From positions 1-31,437 of the forward strand of contig JAEDNR010000012.1 in NCBI GenBank assembly GCA_016302405.1: a DNA stretch of 31,437 bases, in the 5' to 3' direction. Numbering within the stretch: the first letter of the stretch is position 1; the number at the start of each line of letters is the position of its first letter. Shown piece by piece: positions 15,835-23,555 of the stretch. The DNA comes from Oscillospiraceae bacterium. Lineage in GTDB: Bacteria > Bacillota > Clostridia > Oscillospirales > Oscillospiraceae. Both the position numbers and the translations under genes were made by a program. Below the pieces are notes generated by a model. It was not told the DNA's origin, made no database searches, and saw nothing but the letters and a program-made list of their open reading frames with translations.

Positions 15835-16341
15835 ATGCTCAACCACATTGTCATCATGGGCCGGCTGGCCCGTGACCCGGAGCTGCGCCGTACCGGCAGC
15901 GGCATCGCTGTTACCAGCTTCAGACTGGCTGTTGACCGGGACTTCGCGCCGAAGGACGGCGGCGAGCGGGAAACAGACTGGATCGACTGTGTAGCATGGC
16001 GTCAGACCGGGGAGTTCGTCTCCAAGTATTTCACCAAGGGCCGTATGGCCATTGTGTCCGGACGGCTTCAGATCCGCAACTGGACGGACAAGGACGGCAA
16101 TAAGCGCAGCAGCGCGGAAGTCGTTGCGGACAACGTCTACTTTGGTGACAGCAAGCGGGACGACCATGCCGGTTCTGCCTACGGCGGCTATTCCGCCCCG
16201 GCGCAGAACTATGGCGGCAGCAACGGCGGCTATTCTGCCCCCGCGCCCGCCGGCAGCTACGGCAGCTACGGCGCGCCTGCATCTGCCCCCGCATCGGATT
16301 TCGCGATGCTGGAGGAGGACGACGCCCAGCTCCCGTTCTAA
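15835..16341 (+). CDS. ssb: Single-stranded DNA-binding protein
   Basis: A 168-residue protein. The OB fold covers about residues 1-108 (MLNHIVIMGRLARDPELRRT, TDWIDCVAWRQTGEFVSKYF, KGRMAIVSGRLQIRNWTDKDG). A Gly/Ser/Tyr/Ala-rich flexible linker (about 115-155) follows, then the acidic C-terminal tip EEDDAQLPF, which docks partner proteins of replication and repair. Complete and of normal length. It lies between the two ribosomal genes and is surely cotranscribed. Confidence 0.97.
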   Translation: MLNHIVIMGRLARDPELRRTGSGIAVTSFRLAVDRDFAPKDGGERETDWIDCVAWRQTGEFVSKYFTKGRMAIVSGRLQIRNWTDKDGNKRSSAEVVADNVYFGDSKRDDHAGSAYGGYSAPAQNYGGSNGGYSAPAPAGSYGSYGAPASAPASDFAMLEEDDAQLPF

Positions 16342-16380
16342 AGGATTTTTTCTACAAGATCTTACGAAGGAGGAATATCC

Positions 16381-16617
16381 ATGGCTAACGAACAGCGTAT
16401 GCGTCCCCGGAAGCGCAAGAAGGTTTGCGCGTTCTGCGTGGATAAGGTGACCAGCATCGATTACAAGGACACCGCGAAGCTCCGCCGTTACCTGTCCGAG
16501 CGCGGCAAGATTCTGCCCCGCCGTACCACCGGTACCTGCGCAGCCCATCAGCGGGACCTGACCACCGCCATCAAGCGGGCCCGTCAGATCGCGCTGCTGC
16601 CCTACGTCACTGACTGA
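16381..16617 (+). CDS. rpsR: 30S ribosomal protein bS18
   Basis: A 78-residue protein with RPRKRKKVCAFCVDKVTSID, DTAKLRRYLSERGKILPRR and TGTCAAHQRDLTTAIKRARQ, the full bS18 signature. The Cys-x-x-Cys plus the later Cys suggests the zinc-binding (C+) form. Ribosome binding site AAGGAGG precedes the ATG. Last gene of the operon, with a terminator 10 bases after the stop. Confidence 0.97.
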   Translation: MANEQRMRPRKRKKVCAFCVDKVTSIDYKDTAKLRRYLSERGKILPRRTTGTCAAHQRDLTTAIKRARQIALLPYVTD

Positions 16618-16627
16618 TGCAGCTCAT

Positions 16628-16660
16628 AAGCCCCCGGAAGATTTCTTCCGGGGGCTTTTT
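16628..16660 (+). terminator. Intrinsic terminator of rpsF-ssb-rpsR
   Basis: AAGCCCCCGGAAG (16628-16640), loop ATTT, CTTCCGGGGGCTT (16645-16657), then further T residues. A 13-base-pair perfect stem. Confidence 0.92.
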
Positions 16661-16688
16661 CGTTGACAATGCGAATCAAGAGTTGAAA

Positions 16689-16854
16689 TAGGGCAGCACC
16701 GCATAATGGGGCAAGGAGATTCGGGCAGTGTTTTGACACAAGCGAAAGTATGAAAAATGCGGGAATACTGGATGTATTTCCCATTTTTCATACTGCACGA
16801 TTGGGGCAAAAGATCCGCCGAAGCCCGCAGTACCCATTGTGCGGTGTTGCCATA
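16689..16854. repeat. Element D copy 2: 166-bp long palindromic repeat
   Basis: Ends TAGGGCAGCACCGCATAATG and, on the other strand, TATGGCAACACCGCACAATG. The central inverted repeat is TATGAAAAATG..GGAATAC facing GTATT..CCATTTTTCATA around TGGAT. It has the same architecture, length and ends as 8206-8372, but the inner arms differ in sequence while keeping their pairing (compensatory divergence). It lies just after a terminator, as the first copy does. Confidence 0.7.
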
Positions 16855-16896
16855 GAAAAAATGAGGGAGAATAGGCGTAAAATGTTCCAAAATAGT

Positions 16897-17015
16897 GTCA
16901 TTGCGAAGAGTAGACCGACGTCACTGGTGTGGCAATCTCCATCTTTAGAAGTAATGCAGCCTCGAATACGATGGAGATTCCCAGGTCAGTAGTGCGCTAC
17001 TTTCTCGTAAATGAC
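16897..17015. repeat. Element B-related solo hairpin
   Basis: GTCATTGCGAAGAGTAG at the left pairs imperfectly with CTACTTTCTCGTAAATGAC at the right; inside, TGGCAATCTCCATC faces GATGGAGATT. It uses the same vocabulary as the B interiors but lacks the AAATTGGAATTT ends, so it may be a core unit or a decayed copy. The rest of the gap (17016-17175) shows no gene. Confidence 0.6.
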
Positions 17016-17179
17016 CGCATTATCGGGCTTTTCAACGCTTGATTGGCATTGACAGTTGAACTTAAAAGCTGACAGTTGTGGTATGCGGGAGAAAACCCGG
17101 CCTTTGCATGCCCGTTTGACGGCGAAAAGTTACTTTTGGAACTATTTATGTAACTTTTTTTACAAAATTATTTTTGTTC

Positions 17180-17208
17180 TTTCCAAAATGATGCAAATAT
17201 GATACAAT
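17180..17208 (+). promoter_or_regulatory. Promoter and 11-bp-spaced direct repeat upstream of the second response regulator
   Basis: ATGATGCA (17188-17195) and ATGATACA (17199-17206) are direct repeats with an 11-base period, typical of OmpR-family half-sites. The second overlaps TGATACAAT, which also reads as an extended -10 box (TG-N-TACAAT, 17203-17208), with a weak -35 (TTTCCA, 17180-17185) 17 bases away. The same pair with the same spacing occurs at 20358-20376. Autoregulation is inferred. Confidence 0.55.
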
Positions 17209-17240
17209 GTGGTAACATACTTGTCATGGAGGGACACGAA

Positions 17241-17900
17241 ATGACAAAGATTTTGATCGTTGAAGACGAAAAGCCCATTGCGAACCTGATCGACTGGAAC
17301 CTGAGCGCCTGCGGCTATACCTGCAGCCGTGCCTATGACGGACTGGCGGCGGCGGACCTGATTCAGGAACATACCTATGATCTGGTGCTTTTGGATATTA
17401 TGCTTCCCGGCGCGGACGGCTACGAGCTTCTGCGGCAGATCAAGCCCACCGGAACCCCGGTGATCTTCATTACCGCAAAAGGGTCCGTTGCCGACCGGGT
17501 CCAGGGCCTGCGGGCCGGGGCGGACGACTATCTGGTGAAGCCCTTTGAGATCGTGGAGCTCATCGCCCGGGTGGAGTCGGTGCTCCGCCGGGCGGGAAAG
17601 GCTCAGACCGTATATACCCTGGGGGACGTGACCGTGGATGTGGAGTCCATGCAGGTGATGAAAGCCGGGGAGCCGGTGACCTTGACCCGAAAGGAATTTG
17701 ATCTGCTGGTGCTGTTTTTGCAGAACCAGAATGTGGCTCTGTTCCGGGAGACCATCTATGAGCGGGTATGGGAGTCGGACTATATGGGCGACACCCGGAC
17801 GGTGGACCTGCATGTCCAGCGGCTTCGCAAGAAGCTGGGCTGGCAGCAGCGGCTCTGCGCCGTCCACAAGGTCGGCTACCGGCTGGAGGGGGACGGATGA
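17241..17900 (+). CDS. OmpR-family response regulator (PhoP/WalR-like)
   Basis: A 219-residue regulator. Receiver: E8-D9, phosphoacceptor D52 (LLDIMLPGADG), T78, K100 (YLVKPFE). The winged helix has LTRKEFDLLVLFLQNQNVAL and the recognition region RTVDLHVQRLRKKLG, ending VHKVGYRLEG. ATG 17241 has GGAGGG at good spacing and starts the canonical MTKILIVEDE; the open frame upstream to 17199 overlaps the promoter and is rejected. The stop overlaps the kinase start by ATGA. Three genes (regulator, kinase, membrane protein) form the operon. The signal and regulon are unknown, but see the shared direct repeat before the gene at 20496. Confidence 0.93.
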   Translation: MTKILIVEDEKPIANLIDWNLSACGYTCSRAYDGLAAADLIQEHTYDLVLLDIMLPGADGYELLRQIKPTGTPVIFITAKGSVADRVQGLRAGADDYLVKPFEIVELIARVESVLRRAGKAQTVYTLGDVTVDVESMQVMKAGEPVTLTRKEFDLLVLFLQNQNVALFRETIYERVWESDYMGDTRTVDLHVQRLRKKLGWQQRLCAVHKVGYRLEGDG

Positions 17901-19255
17901 AGCTTTCCGCGAAAATATCCCTGTCCGTAGTGCTCATTGTGGCCCTGGCCATGGGCTTTGCGGGCTATGCCGTGGTATCCTCGGTGTACCGTGCCCAGTT
18001 GGAGCATCAGGTGCGGGGAGCGGCGGATGAGACCCAGCTCATGTGTTCGGTGCTGGGCACCATGGCGTTGGAGCGCCGCAGCGGCAGCTCCCCGGAGGCC
18101 ACGCGGGCCACCATGGAGGATCTGCTGAAAATGGCCCCGTTCCAGAGCTACCGTCTGGCTTTGCTTACGGACCAGACGGGGGAGGAGGCCATGCGCTACC
18201 GGATCGTAAGCGTGCCCGACGGAAAGGGCGCGGTGTATGATGTGGTGGTCATCTGCCGGTTCACCGTGGACAAGGTAGCCTACTACCTGCAGGGCCGCTA
18301 CGATGTAACGGAGGTCTACACCATGCGGGACCAGTACCTGAACACCTTCAAGGTGGTGTACCTGGTAGCGGTGGCGGTGAGCCTGGTCATCGGCTTCAGT
18401 ACCGGAACGGTACTGACCGCCCCTATCCGTAAGCTGTCCCGCACGGCCAAGCAGATCGCCGGGGGCAACTACGCTGTCCGGGCCAAGGTACGCACCGGCG
18501 ACGAGATCGGCGTGCTGGCCCAGCAGTTCAATGTGATGGCGGAGGAACTGGAACAGCATATTGCCTCTCTGGAGGAAGCAACCCAGAAGCAGCGGGATTT
18601 CACCGCTTCCTTTGCTCACGAGCTGAAAACCCCTCTGACCTCCATCATCGGCTACGCGGACACCCTGCGCAGCCGCCGCCTGCCGGAAGACCAGCAGTTT
18701 GAGGCGGCCAGCTTTATTTTTACCGAGGGAAGACGGTTGGAGACCATGTCCCATTCTCTGCTTCGGCTGTTTTCCCTGGACACAGAGCAGCCCCAGCTCC
18801 AGCCCATCTCCGCTTCGAGCCTTGCCAAAGAGGTGGAGGAAAGCATTGCCTACCCCCTGCGCCAGCGGCAGCTGGTGCTGGATGTGCGGGTGGAGGACAA
18901 GCAAATCCTGGGGGAGCGGAGCCTGCTGACCATTCTGCTGTATAACCTCCTGGACAATGCCCGGAAGGCCTCCAATCCCGGCAGCAAGATCACGCTGCTG
19001 GGCGGTACCGTTCCCGGAGGCTTCTGCTTCGCGGTGAAGGACCGGGGCGGGGGCATCCCGCCGGAGGCCCTGAGCCGGATCACGGAGCCATTTTACATGG
19101 TGGATAAGTCCCGCTCCCGGGCGGAGGGGGGCGCGGGCCTGGGCCTGGCTCTGGGCCAGCGGATCGCTCAGCTCCACGGTACGGTTCTTCGCTACGAGAG
19201 CAAGGTGGGCCGGGGCACGGTGGTATCCTTTGTTTTGCAGGAGGCGGAAAAATGA
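17897..19255 (+). CDS. Sensor histidine kinase (HAMP-type)
   Basis: A 452-residue kinase. Membrane segment about 7-28, a small outside domain about 30-150, second membrane segment about 152-172, HAMP about 173-222 (TAPIRKLSRTAKQIAGGNY, GDEIGVLAQQFNVMAEEL), HisKA with H241 (FAHELKTPLTSIIGYADTL), then the ATPase domain with N-box YNLLDNARKAS, VKDRGGGIPPEAL, and GAGLGLALGQRIAQLHG. All boxes are intact. The true start is 17897 (ATGA overlap with the regulator); the frame upstream to 17768 runs inside the regulator gene. It overlaps the next gene by ATGA as well, so all three products are made together. Confidence 0.93.
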   Translation: MKLSAKISLSVVLIVALAMGFAGYAVVSSVYRAQLEHQVRGAADETQLMCSVLGTMALERRSGSSPEATRATMEDLLKMAPFQSYRLALLTDQTGEEAMRYRIVSVPDGKGAVYDVVVICRFTVDKVAYYLQGRYDVTEVYTMRDQYLNTFKVVYLVAVAVSLVIGFSTGTVLTAPIRKLSRTAKQIAGGNYAVRAKVRTGDEIGVLAQQFNVMAEELEQHIASLEEATQKQRDFTASFAHELKTPLTSIIGYADTLRSRRLPEDQQFEAASFIFTEGRRLETMSHSLLRLFSLDTEQPQLQPISASSLAKEVEESIAYPLRQRQLVLDVRVEDKQILGERSLLTILLYNLLDNARKASNPGSKITLLGGTVPGGFCFAVKDRGGGIPPEALSRITEPFYMVDKSRSRAEGGAGLGLALGQRIAQLHGTVLRYESKVGRGTVVSFVLQEAEK

Positions 19256-20061
19256 AACGGAATTTAAGCTTCCTGTGGATTCTCCTGGCCGCCGCGGTGG
19301 TGTTTGCCGGCTGGTTCTTTCCGGAGTTTGTGCTGACACGGATGGGAACGCCGAATTTTGCCATGAACTATCAGACGGTGGAGATTTCCTCCCAGGCTTC
19401 CACGGACTACTTCTGGCGGCTGAAAACCGCGGTGCAGCAGCAAAGATACTATACTGTCAATATGATTGATCCCGGTCTCCAGGAGACGGTGATCACGGAC
19501 CGGTATTCCGAGGAGGAGCGGGGCATCCTGACGAACCAGGTTCTGCAAGAGGTACAGACCCTGGTGAAGGGGGGCGCGTTCCCCTCCACGGTGCTGGAAA
19601 TGATGCGGCAGGCTGTAAGCGATGTGGAAATTATGTACCTGTTTGATACCGAGACCCTGCGGGGCTTTCCCTGTGCCCGGTTCTCCTTTGTCCTGGACCG
19701 GGAAAGCGGCGGAAAGTCTGTCGGGACATATCGGGTGGTTCACATGCAAACCGACCTGTCCAGCGGGAAGATTTTTGCCCTGCGGTGCTACGGGTTTTCT
19801 CCGGAGGAGATCGAAAAAGGGTATTCCGGGGACAGCCGGTTCTGGTATGACCCACTGCGAAGCTTTGCCGACTATCTGGGCCTGGGGGCAGACACCAGTG
19901 TCAATCTGGAGGGGGAGTCCGCACCGGAGGGAACCGACTATGAATCCGTCTACACCGTGGGCATTCAAGGGGTGGAATCCCCGGACGGAAACGACTGGTT
20001 TGAGCTCCGGGCGGTGCAGGACGCTGCCGGGAAGAACTTTGCCCTGCTGCTGTACCGTTGA
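19252..20061 (+). CDS. Membrane-anchored protein cotranscribed with the kinase, unknown function
   Basis: A 269-residue protein with one N-terminal membrane segment (about residues 5-24, LSFLWILLAAAVVFAGWFF) and an outside domain. It starts inside the kinase stop codon (ATGA). No catalytic motif is evident; the body is a mix of helices and strands (VLQEVQTLVKGGAFPSTVLEMM, RFSFVLDRESGGKS). The topology and position are like the YycH/YycI proteins that restrain the WalK kinase, and it could be an accessory of this kinase, but there is no sequence similarity that I can claim. The gene is followed by repeat C with no clear terminator of its own. Confidence 0.8.
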   Translation: MKRNLSFLWILLAAAVVFAGWFFPEFVLTRMGTPNFAMNYQTVEISSQASTDYFWRLKTAVQQQRYYTVNMIDPGLQETVITDRYSEEERGILTNQVLQEVQTLVKGGAFPSTVLEMMRQAVSDVEIMYLFDTETLRGFPCARFSFVLDRESGGKSVGTYRVVHMQTDLSSGKIFALRCYGFSPEEIEKGYSGDSRFWYDPLRSFADYLGLGADTSVNLEGESAPEGTDYESVYTVGIQGVESPDGNDWFELRAVQDAAGKNFALLLYR

Positions 20062-20120
20062 ACCGACTGAAACGGAAAAGCGTTGCGATGATTCAGCTGT
20101 GCTGCCGAAATTTGCGCGAT

Positions 20121-20291
20121 AAATGATCGTTTAATTGACAATTGACAATTAAGGAATCCCTTCGGGATGATTTTAATAAATAATCCGGGCAAAAGCGTCT
20201 AAATTATTTCAAAAATGTCCCGTAGGGACACAATAATTGTCAACTGTCAATTGTCAATTGTCAATTCGGCGAAGCCGCTAAACGATCATTT
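20121..20291. repeat. Element C: nested inverted repeat (171 bp)
   Basis: Outer arms AAATGATCGTTTA (20121-20133) and TAAACGATCATTT (20279-20291). Inside, TTGACAATTGACAATT at the left faces a TGTCAATTGTCAATTGTCAA tract at the right. The centre holds CCCTTCGGG and TGTCCCGTAGGGACA hairpins. The latter 14-base core, ATGTCCCGTAGGGA, also occurs in element E at 26780. Left arm and right arm have different numbers of the 8-base tandem unit, a sign of slippage. The gap from 20062 to 20495 contains this element and the promoter region only. Confidence 0.75.
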
Positions 20292-20357
20292 TTCGGACGT
20301 TTCCTGGCTGCAACGAAATGAATACAAAGCATCATCCGTTCCTGGCATGCTGGAAAA

Positions 20358-20376
20358 ATGATGCAGAAATGATACA
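20358..20376 (+). promoter_or_regulatory. Direct repeat shared with the upstream two-component operon
   Basis: ATGATGCA (20358-20365) and ATGATACA (20369-20376), again 11 bases apart, preceded by GGAAAA. It is nearly identical to 17188-17206. A TG-A-TACAAA extended -10-like box overlaps. It lies about 120 bases upstream of the gene at 20496, which suggests control by the regulator encoded at 17241. Confidence 0.5.
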
Positions 20377-20495
20377 AATATGCGCCATTTTGGATGCAAT
20401 CCCAATGTATGCTGTAAGCAGAAAAGGGAGGGGATCCAAAATGGCGCCTTTTCGTCAGGCTGCCGTACCCCGCCTTTTCGGAAAGAAGGATTGCA

Positions 20496-21386
20496 ATGAA
20501 GACACAGAAAAAATACCGCTGCCGGAGGCTTCCGGCGCTGATATACAGTGCGATGGTCCTGTGCGGTGTGCTCAGCGCCTGCGCTGCTTTTGCTCCCCAG
20601 GGGGAGAGCCTGGGAAGCCCCGGGGAAAGCCTTCCCACCTTCACAGTGGCCACGGAGCCTCCCGACACCCTGCCGCCGGTGATTGTGGGAGTTCACGACT
20701 GGGTAATCTACCAGGGAGACGACCTGCCTTTACGGGAGGGGGTCACCATCACCGACGACACGGACCCCAGTCCCCGGCTGGAAATGGATGCTTCCGCCCT
20801 GGATACGGACACCCCGGGAGTGTACACCATCCTCTATTGCGCTTACGATAAAGCCAATAATCCGGCGGTGGCGGAAGCAACGGTCACCGTTCTGGAAAAG
20901 AAAGAGGGCTACGCCTCCCTGGAACAGATCAATGAAATGGCGGACAATCTGCTTTCCCAGATTGTTACCGGGGACATGGACATGACCGATCAGATAAAGG
21001 CAATCTACAATTGGGCGAGGTCTTCTATCAGCTATTCCGGGCACTCCGACAAGTCCGACTGGTATCAGGCCGCCTGGACCGCCATGACCGGACGGAGCGG
21101 GGACTGCTTCAACTACTTCGCCGTGTGCAAGCTGTTCTTTGAGCGGCTGGGAATTCCCAATATCGATGTTGTCAAGGTCCGCAATTCGGAAGACGACAGC
21201 GACCATTTCTGGAGCATGGTGAGCATCGACGGGGGTGAAAGCTGGTATCATTTCGACGCGACGCCCAGAATCGGCGGCGGGGACTTCTGCATGGTCACCG
21301 ACGCGTACCTGGACGAATACTCCCAGGCCCACAAGAACAGCCACAACCGGGATAAAGAACTGTACCCGGCCACGCCGGAAAAATAA
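20496..21386 (+). CDS. Secreted lipoprotein with Ig-like and transglutaminase-like domains
   Basis: A 296-residue protein. Signal with lipobox L26-S-A-C29, Pro/Thr-rich linker, an Ig-like DUF5011-type module (about 58-132: PPVIVGVHDWVIYQGDD, ending in TPGVYTILYCAYDKANNPAV), then a transglutaminase-like domain (about 160-270). The triad can be read as C204 in GRSGDCFNYFAV, H237 in SDHFWSMV and D254 in YHFDATP. Such proteins act outside the cell as peptidases, cross-linkers or wall-binding enzymes; the substrate is unknown. ATG 20496 has AAGAAGGA upstream. It stands alone between two repeats. Confidence 0.88.
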   Translation: MKTQKKYRCRRLPALIYSAMVLCGVLSACAAFAPQGESLGSPGESLPTFTVATEPPDTLPPVIVGVHDWVIYQGDDLPLREGVTITDDTDPSPRLEMDASALDTDTPGVYTILYCAYDKANNPAVAEATVTVLEKKEGYASLEQINEMADNLLSQIVTGDMDMTDQIKAIYNWARSSISYSGHSDKSDWYQAAWTAMTGRSGDCFNYFAVCKLFFERLGIPNIDVVKVRNSEDDSDHFWSMVSIDGGESWYHFDATPRIGGGDFCMVTDAYLDEYSQAHKNSHNRDKELYPATPEK

Positions 21387-21471
21387 AAACCGTACGGATG
21401 CAACATTTTGCCATTTCCGGGGGTATTCTATATAGAATAAAATGCATATGGGTGTTACGCAGCAGTGAGAT

Positions 21472-21636
21472 AAATTGGAATTTGACGGACCGGCGGCGCA
21501 GACGTCCTTGCCTCTCCCTTTGGGAGAGGTGCCCCCGAAGGGGGCGGAGAGGGCCCTCTCAGTCACGGCTTAAGCCGTGACAGCTCCCCCATAGGGGGAG
21601 CCAAGGCGTTTCTGGGAATTCGCCAAATTCCAATTT
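21472..21636 (-). repeat. Element A copy 3 (165 bp, inverted)
   Basis: Ends AAATTGGAATTT (21472-21483) and AAATTCCAATTT (21625-21636); the interior is the reverse complement of 11101-11265. The left flank GCATATGGGTGTTACGCAGC closely resembles the flank of the B copy at 23556, and the right flank GATAAGCACATAG matches that of 11101. It fills most of the gap 21387-21714. Confidence 0.85.
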
Positions 21637-21714
21637 GCCGCACTGCTGAGGTAACGGCCGATAAGCACATAGAATAATCTTCTCCCACAAAACCAACGAA
21701 AGGGGAAACCGACT

Positions 21715-22992
21715 ATGATGACCAACATTCTGGAATATTTGGAGAAAACCGTGTCCTGGCTGCCGCAGAAGCGGGCGTTCTGGGACGCCGGTGAGGAAGT
21801 GACTTTCTCCCAGCTTTATAAAGATGCCCGGGCGGTGGGCTATTACCTGTACCGCCGGGGAATCCGCCGGGAGCCGGTGGCGGTGTTCATGGGCCGCAGG
21901 CCATCTGCGGTGGCGGCGATGCTGGGCACCGTATATGCCGGATGTTATTTCGTTCCCCTGGATACGGAGATGACCGCCTGCCGGATCGGGACGATCCTGA
22001 AAAAAGTCCGCCCCCGGGTCATCCTCTGCGACGAAAAGTCCTACCCTGTGCTGGAAAACACACCCTTTGCCGGCTGCCGCCTGGCTTTTGACAAGGCATC
22101 GGCGGAACCGGCTCCGGAGGCGGCCCTTGCTGCCATCCGCAGCCGCCAGGTGGACACGGACCCCATGTGTGTGCTGTTCCCGGCGGGAGCGCTCAGAGGC
22201 GTCCTGACCAGCCACCGGGCTGCTCTGGACGCGGCGGAAAGCTTGGGGGACCTGTTAAAGTGCAGCTCCAACACGGTATTTGGCAGCCACGCCCTCTTTT
22301 CCTCGGATGCCTGGCTGCGGGAAATGCTCTGCACCCTGAAATACGGGGCGGGCACCTGTCTGCTGCCCAAGCGAGGCTTTTTGTACCCGGCCAGGCTCAT
22401 GGAGTACATGAACAGCCAGCAGATTAATACCATTCTGTGGAGCACCGCCAATATGGCGGCGGTATCCACACCCAATACCTTCGCCAGGATAACGCCTAAA
22501 TCTTTGCATACCGTGGCCTTTTCCGGGGAGCCGCTGACAGCCCGGCAGTTGACCGCCTGGCAGGAGGCTCTGCCCAAAGCCAGATTCTGGAGCCTGTACG
22601 GTCAGGCGGAGACTGCCGGGGTGTGCTGCTATTACGAGGTAGGCAGGAAGCCGCGTGCGGAAAATGGGATCCCTTTGGGCCGGCCCTTCCCCAATACCGG
22701 CATCGTGCTCCTGGATGACAGCGGCAGCGAGGCCCTGCCGGGCATGGTGGGGGAAATCTGCGTCCGGGGAAGCCGCCTGAGTCCCGGCTACTTCCGGGAC
22801 CCGGAGCTGACGGCGGAAGCCTTTGTCCAGAACCCGCTGAACCCGGATACCCCCGAGCGGCTGCTGCGCACCGGGGACCTGGGCCGGTACAATTTCCGGG
22901 GAGAATTGGAGTTCGCGGGCCGGAAGGAAAGCGGGATCCGCTGCCGGATCGACCTGACGGAGCTGCAGACAGCCGGACGCAGCGCGTCCTGA
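21715..22992 (+). CDS. Truncated, motif-degenerate AMP-binding (adenylation) domain protein
   Basis: A 425-residue member of the acyl/aminoacyl adenylation superfamily (DltA/NRPS-like). N-terminal FSQLYKDARAVGYYLYRRGI and PSAVAAMLGTVYAGCYFVPL match core motifs A1-A2. The phosphate-loop motif A3, normally TSG-T/S-TG-x-PKG, reads MCVLFPAGALRGVLTSH (about 151-167), without its Ser/Thr/Gly set and Lys. A5 is LYGQAE (about 294), A7 is LLRTGDLGRY (about 385) and A8 is partial (GIRCRIDL). The protein ends there: the C-terminal lid of about 100 residues with catalytic lysine A10 is missing. It is probably inactive in normal adenylation, or has a changed role. AAAGGGGAAA precedes the ATG. The small lipoprotein gene follows at once. 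No carrier protein is seen. Confidence 0.85.
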   Translation: MMTNILEYLEKTVSWLPQKRAFWDAGEEVTFSQLYKDARAVGYYLYRRGIRREPVAVFMGRRPSAVAAMLGTVYAGCYFVPLDTEMTACRIGTILKKVRPRVILCDEKSYPVLENTPFAGCRLAFDKASAEPAPEAALAAIRSRQVDTDPMCVLFPAGALRGVLTSHRAALDAAESLGDLLKCSSNTVFGSHALFSSDAWLREMLCTLKYGAGTCLLPKRGFLYPARLMEYMNSQQINTILWSTANMAAVSTPNTFARITPKSLHTVAFSGEPLTARQLTAWQEALPKARFWSLYGQAETAGVCCYYEVGRKPRAENGIPLGRPFPNTGIVLLDDSGSEALPGMVGEICVRGSRLSPGYFRDPELTAEAFVQNPLNPDTPERLLRTGDLGRYNFRGELEFAGRKESGIRCRIDLTELQTAGRSAS

Positions 22993-23009
22993 TTATGAGG
23001 AAGAAGCTT

Positions 23010-23471
23010 ATGAAACGAATTATCCTGATTGTATGTATCCTGTCCATGCTCCTTTCCGGATGCGGCGCTGCCGGGGAAACGGGTGAAAAGCATTTCTCCG
23101 TGACGGCAGGGGAGACAACCCTGACCCTGGATGCCCCGGCAAAGACCGCCCTGGAAACCCTGGGCGCGCCCTATGGCTATACGGAAACCGCCAGCTGTGC
23201 CTTCGCCGGAACGGAGAAGACCTACGACTTCGGCGCTTTCTATCTGCGCACCTATCCCGCCAAGGACGGGGACCGGATCCTGGGCTGGTGGTTCTGCGGG
23301 GATAAGCTGCATACCACGGAAGGTATTTCCATCGGCGACCCCCGGGAGCAGGTGGAGCAGGCTTACGGTGAATTTTCAGGCAATGCCTGCGTCGTCACCC
23401 GGGGCGAGGAAAAGCTGACCATCCTCCTGGAGGATGATACCGTCACGACGGTGCAGTACAGCCTCCTGTGA
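23010..23471 (+). CDS. Small lipoprotein, unknown function
   Basis: A 153-residue protein with a lipoprotein signal (MKRIILIVCILSMLLSGC, lipobox L15-S-G-C18). The start at 23010 is chosen because GAGGAAG lies 6-7 bases before it; an in-frame ATG at 22995 has no site. The body has two beta-rich repeats; the C-terminal part (ISIGDPREQVEQAYGEF, then VTRGEEKLTILLEDDTVTTV) resembles small lipoproteins with a BamE/SmpA-like 'G-x-x-x-E-x-V-x-x-x-Y-G' pattern. It follows the adenylation-like gene by 17 bases and is probably cotranscribed with it. Confidence 0.78.
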   Translation: MKRIILIVCILSMLLSGCGAAGETGEKHFSVTAGETTLTLDAPAKTALETLGAPYGYTETASCAFAGTEKTYDFGAFYLRTYPAKDGDRILGWWFCGDKLHTTEGISIGDPREQVEQAYGEFSGNACVVTRGEEKLTILLEDDTVTTVQYSLL

Positions 23472-23555
23472 CCGCCGGCAGGGCAATCGGAGATATAAGA
23501 TACGAGATATAAGATATAAGATAATGTGCATATCGGTTTTACGCAGCAAGAATAC

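Noticed and set aside
17876..19339. 487-codon minus-strand frame opposite the second kinase
   Set aside because: Antisense shadow with no domain; the kinase on the other strand has all catalytic boxes.
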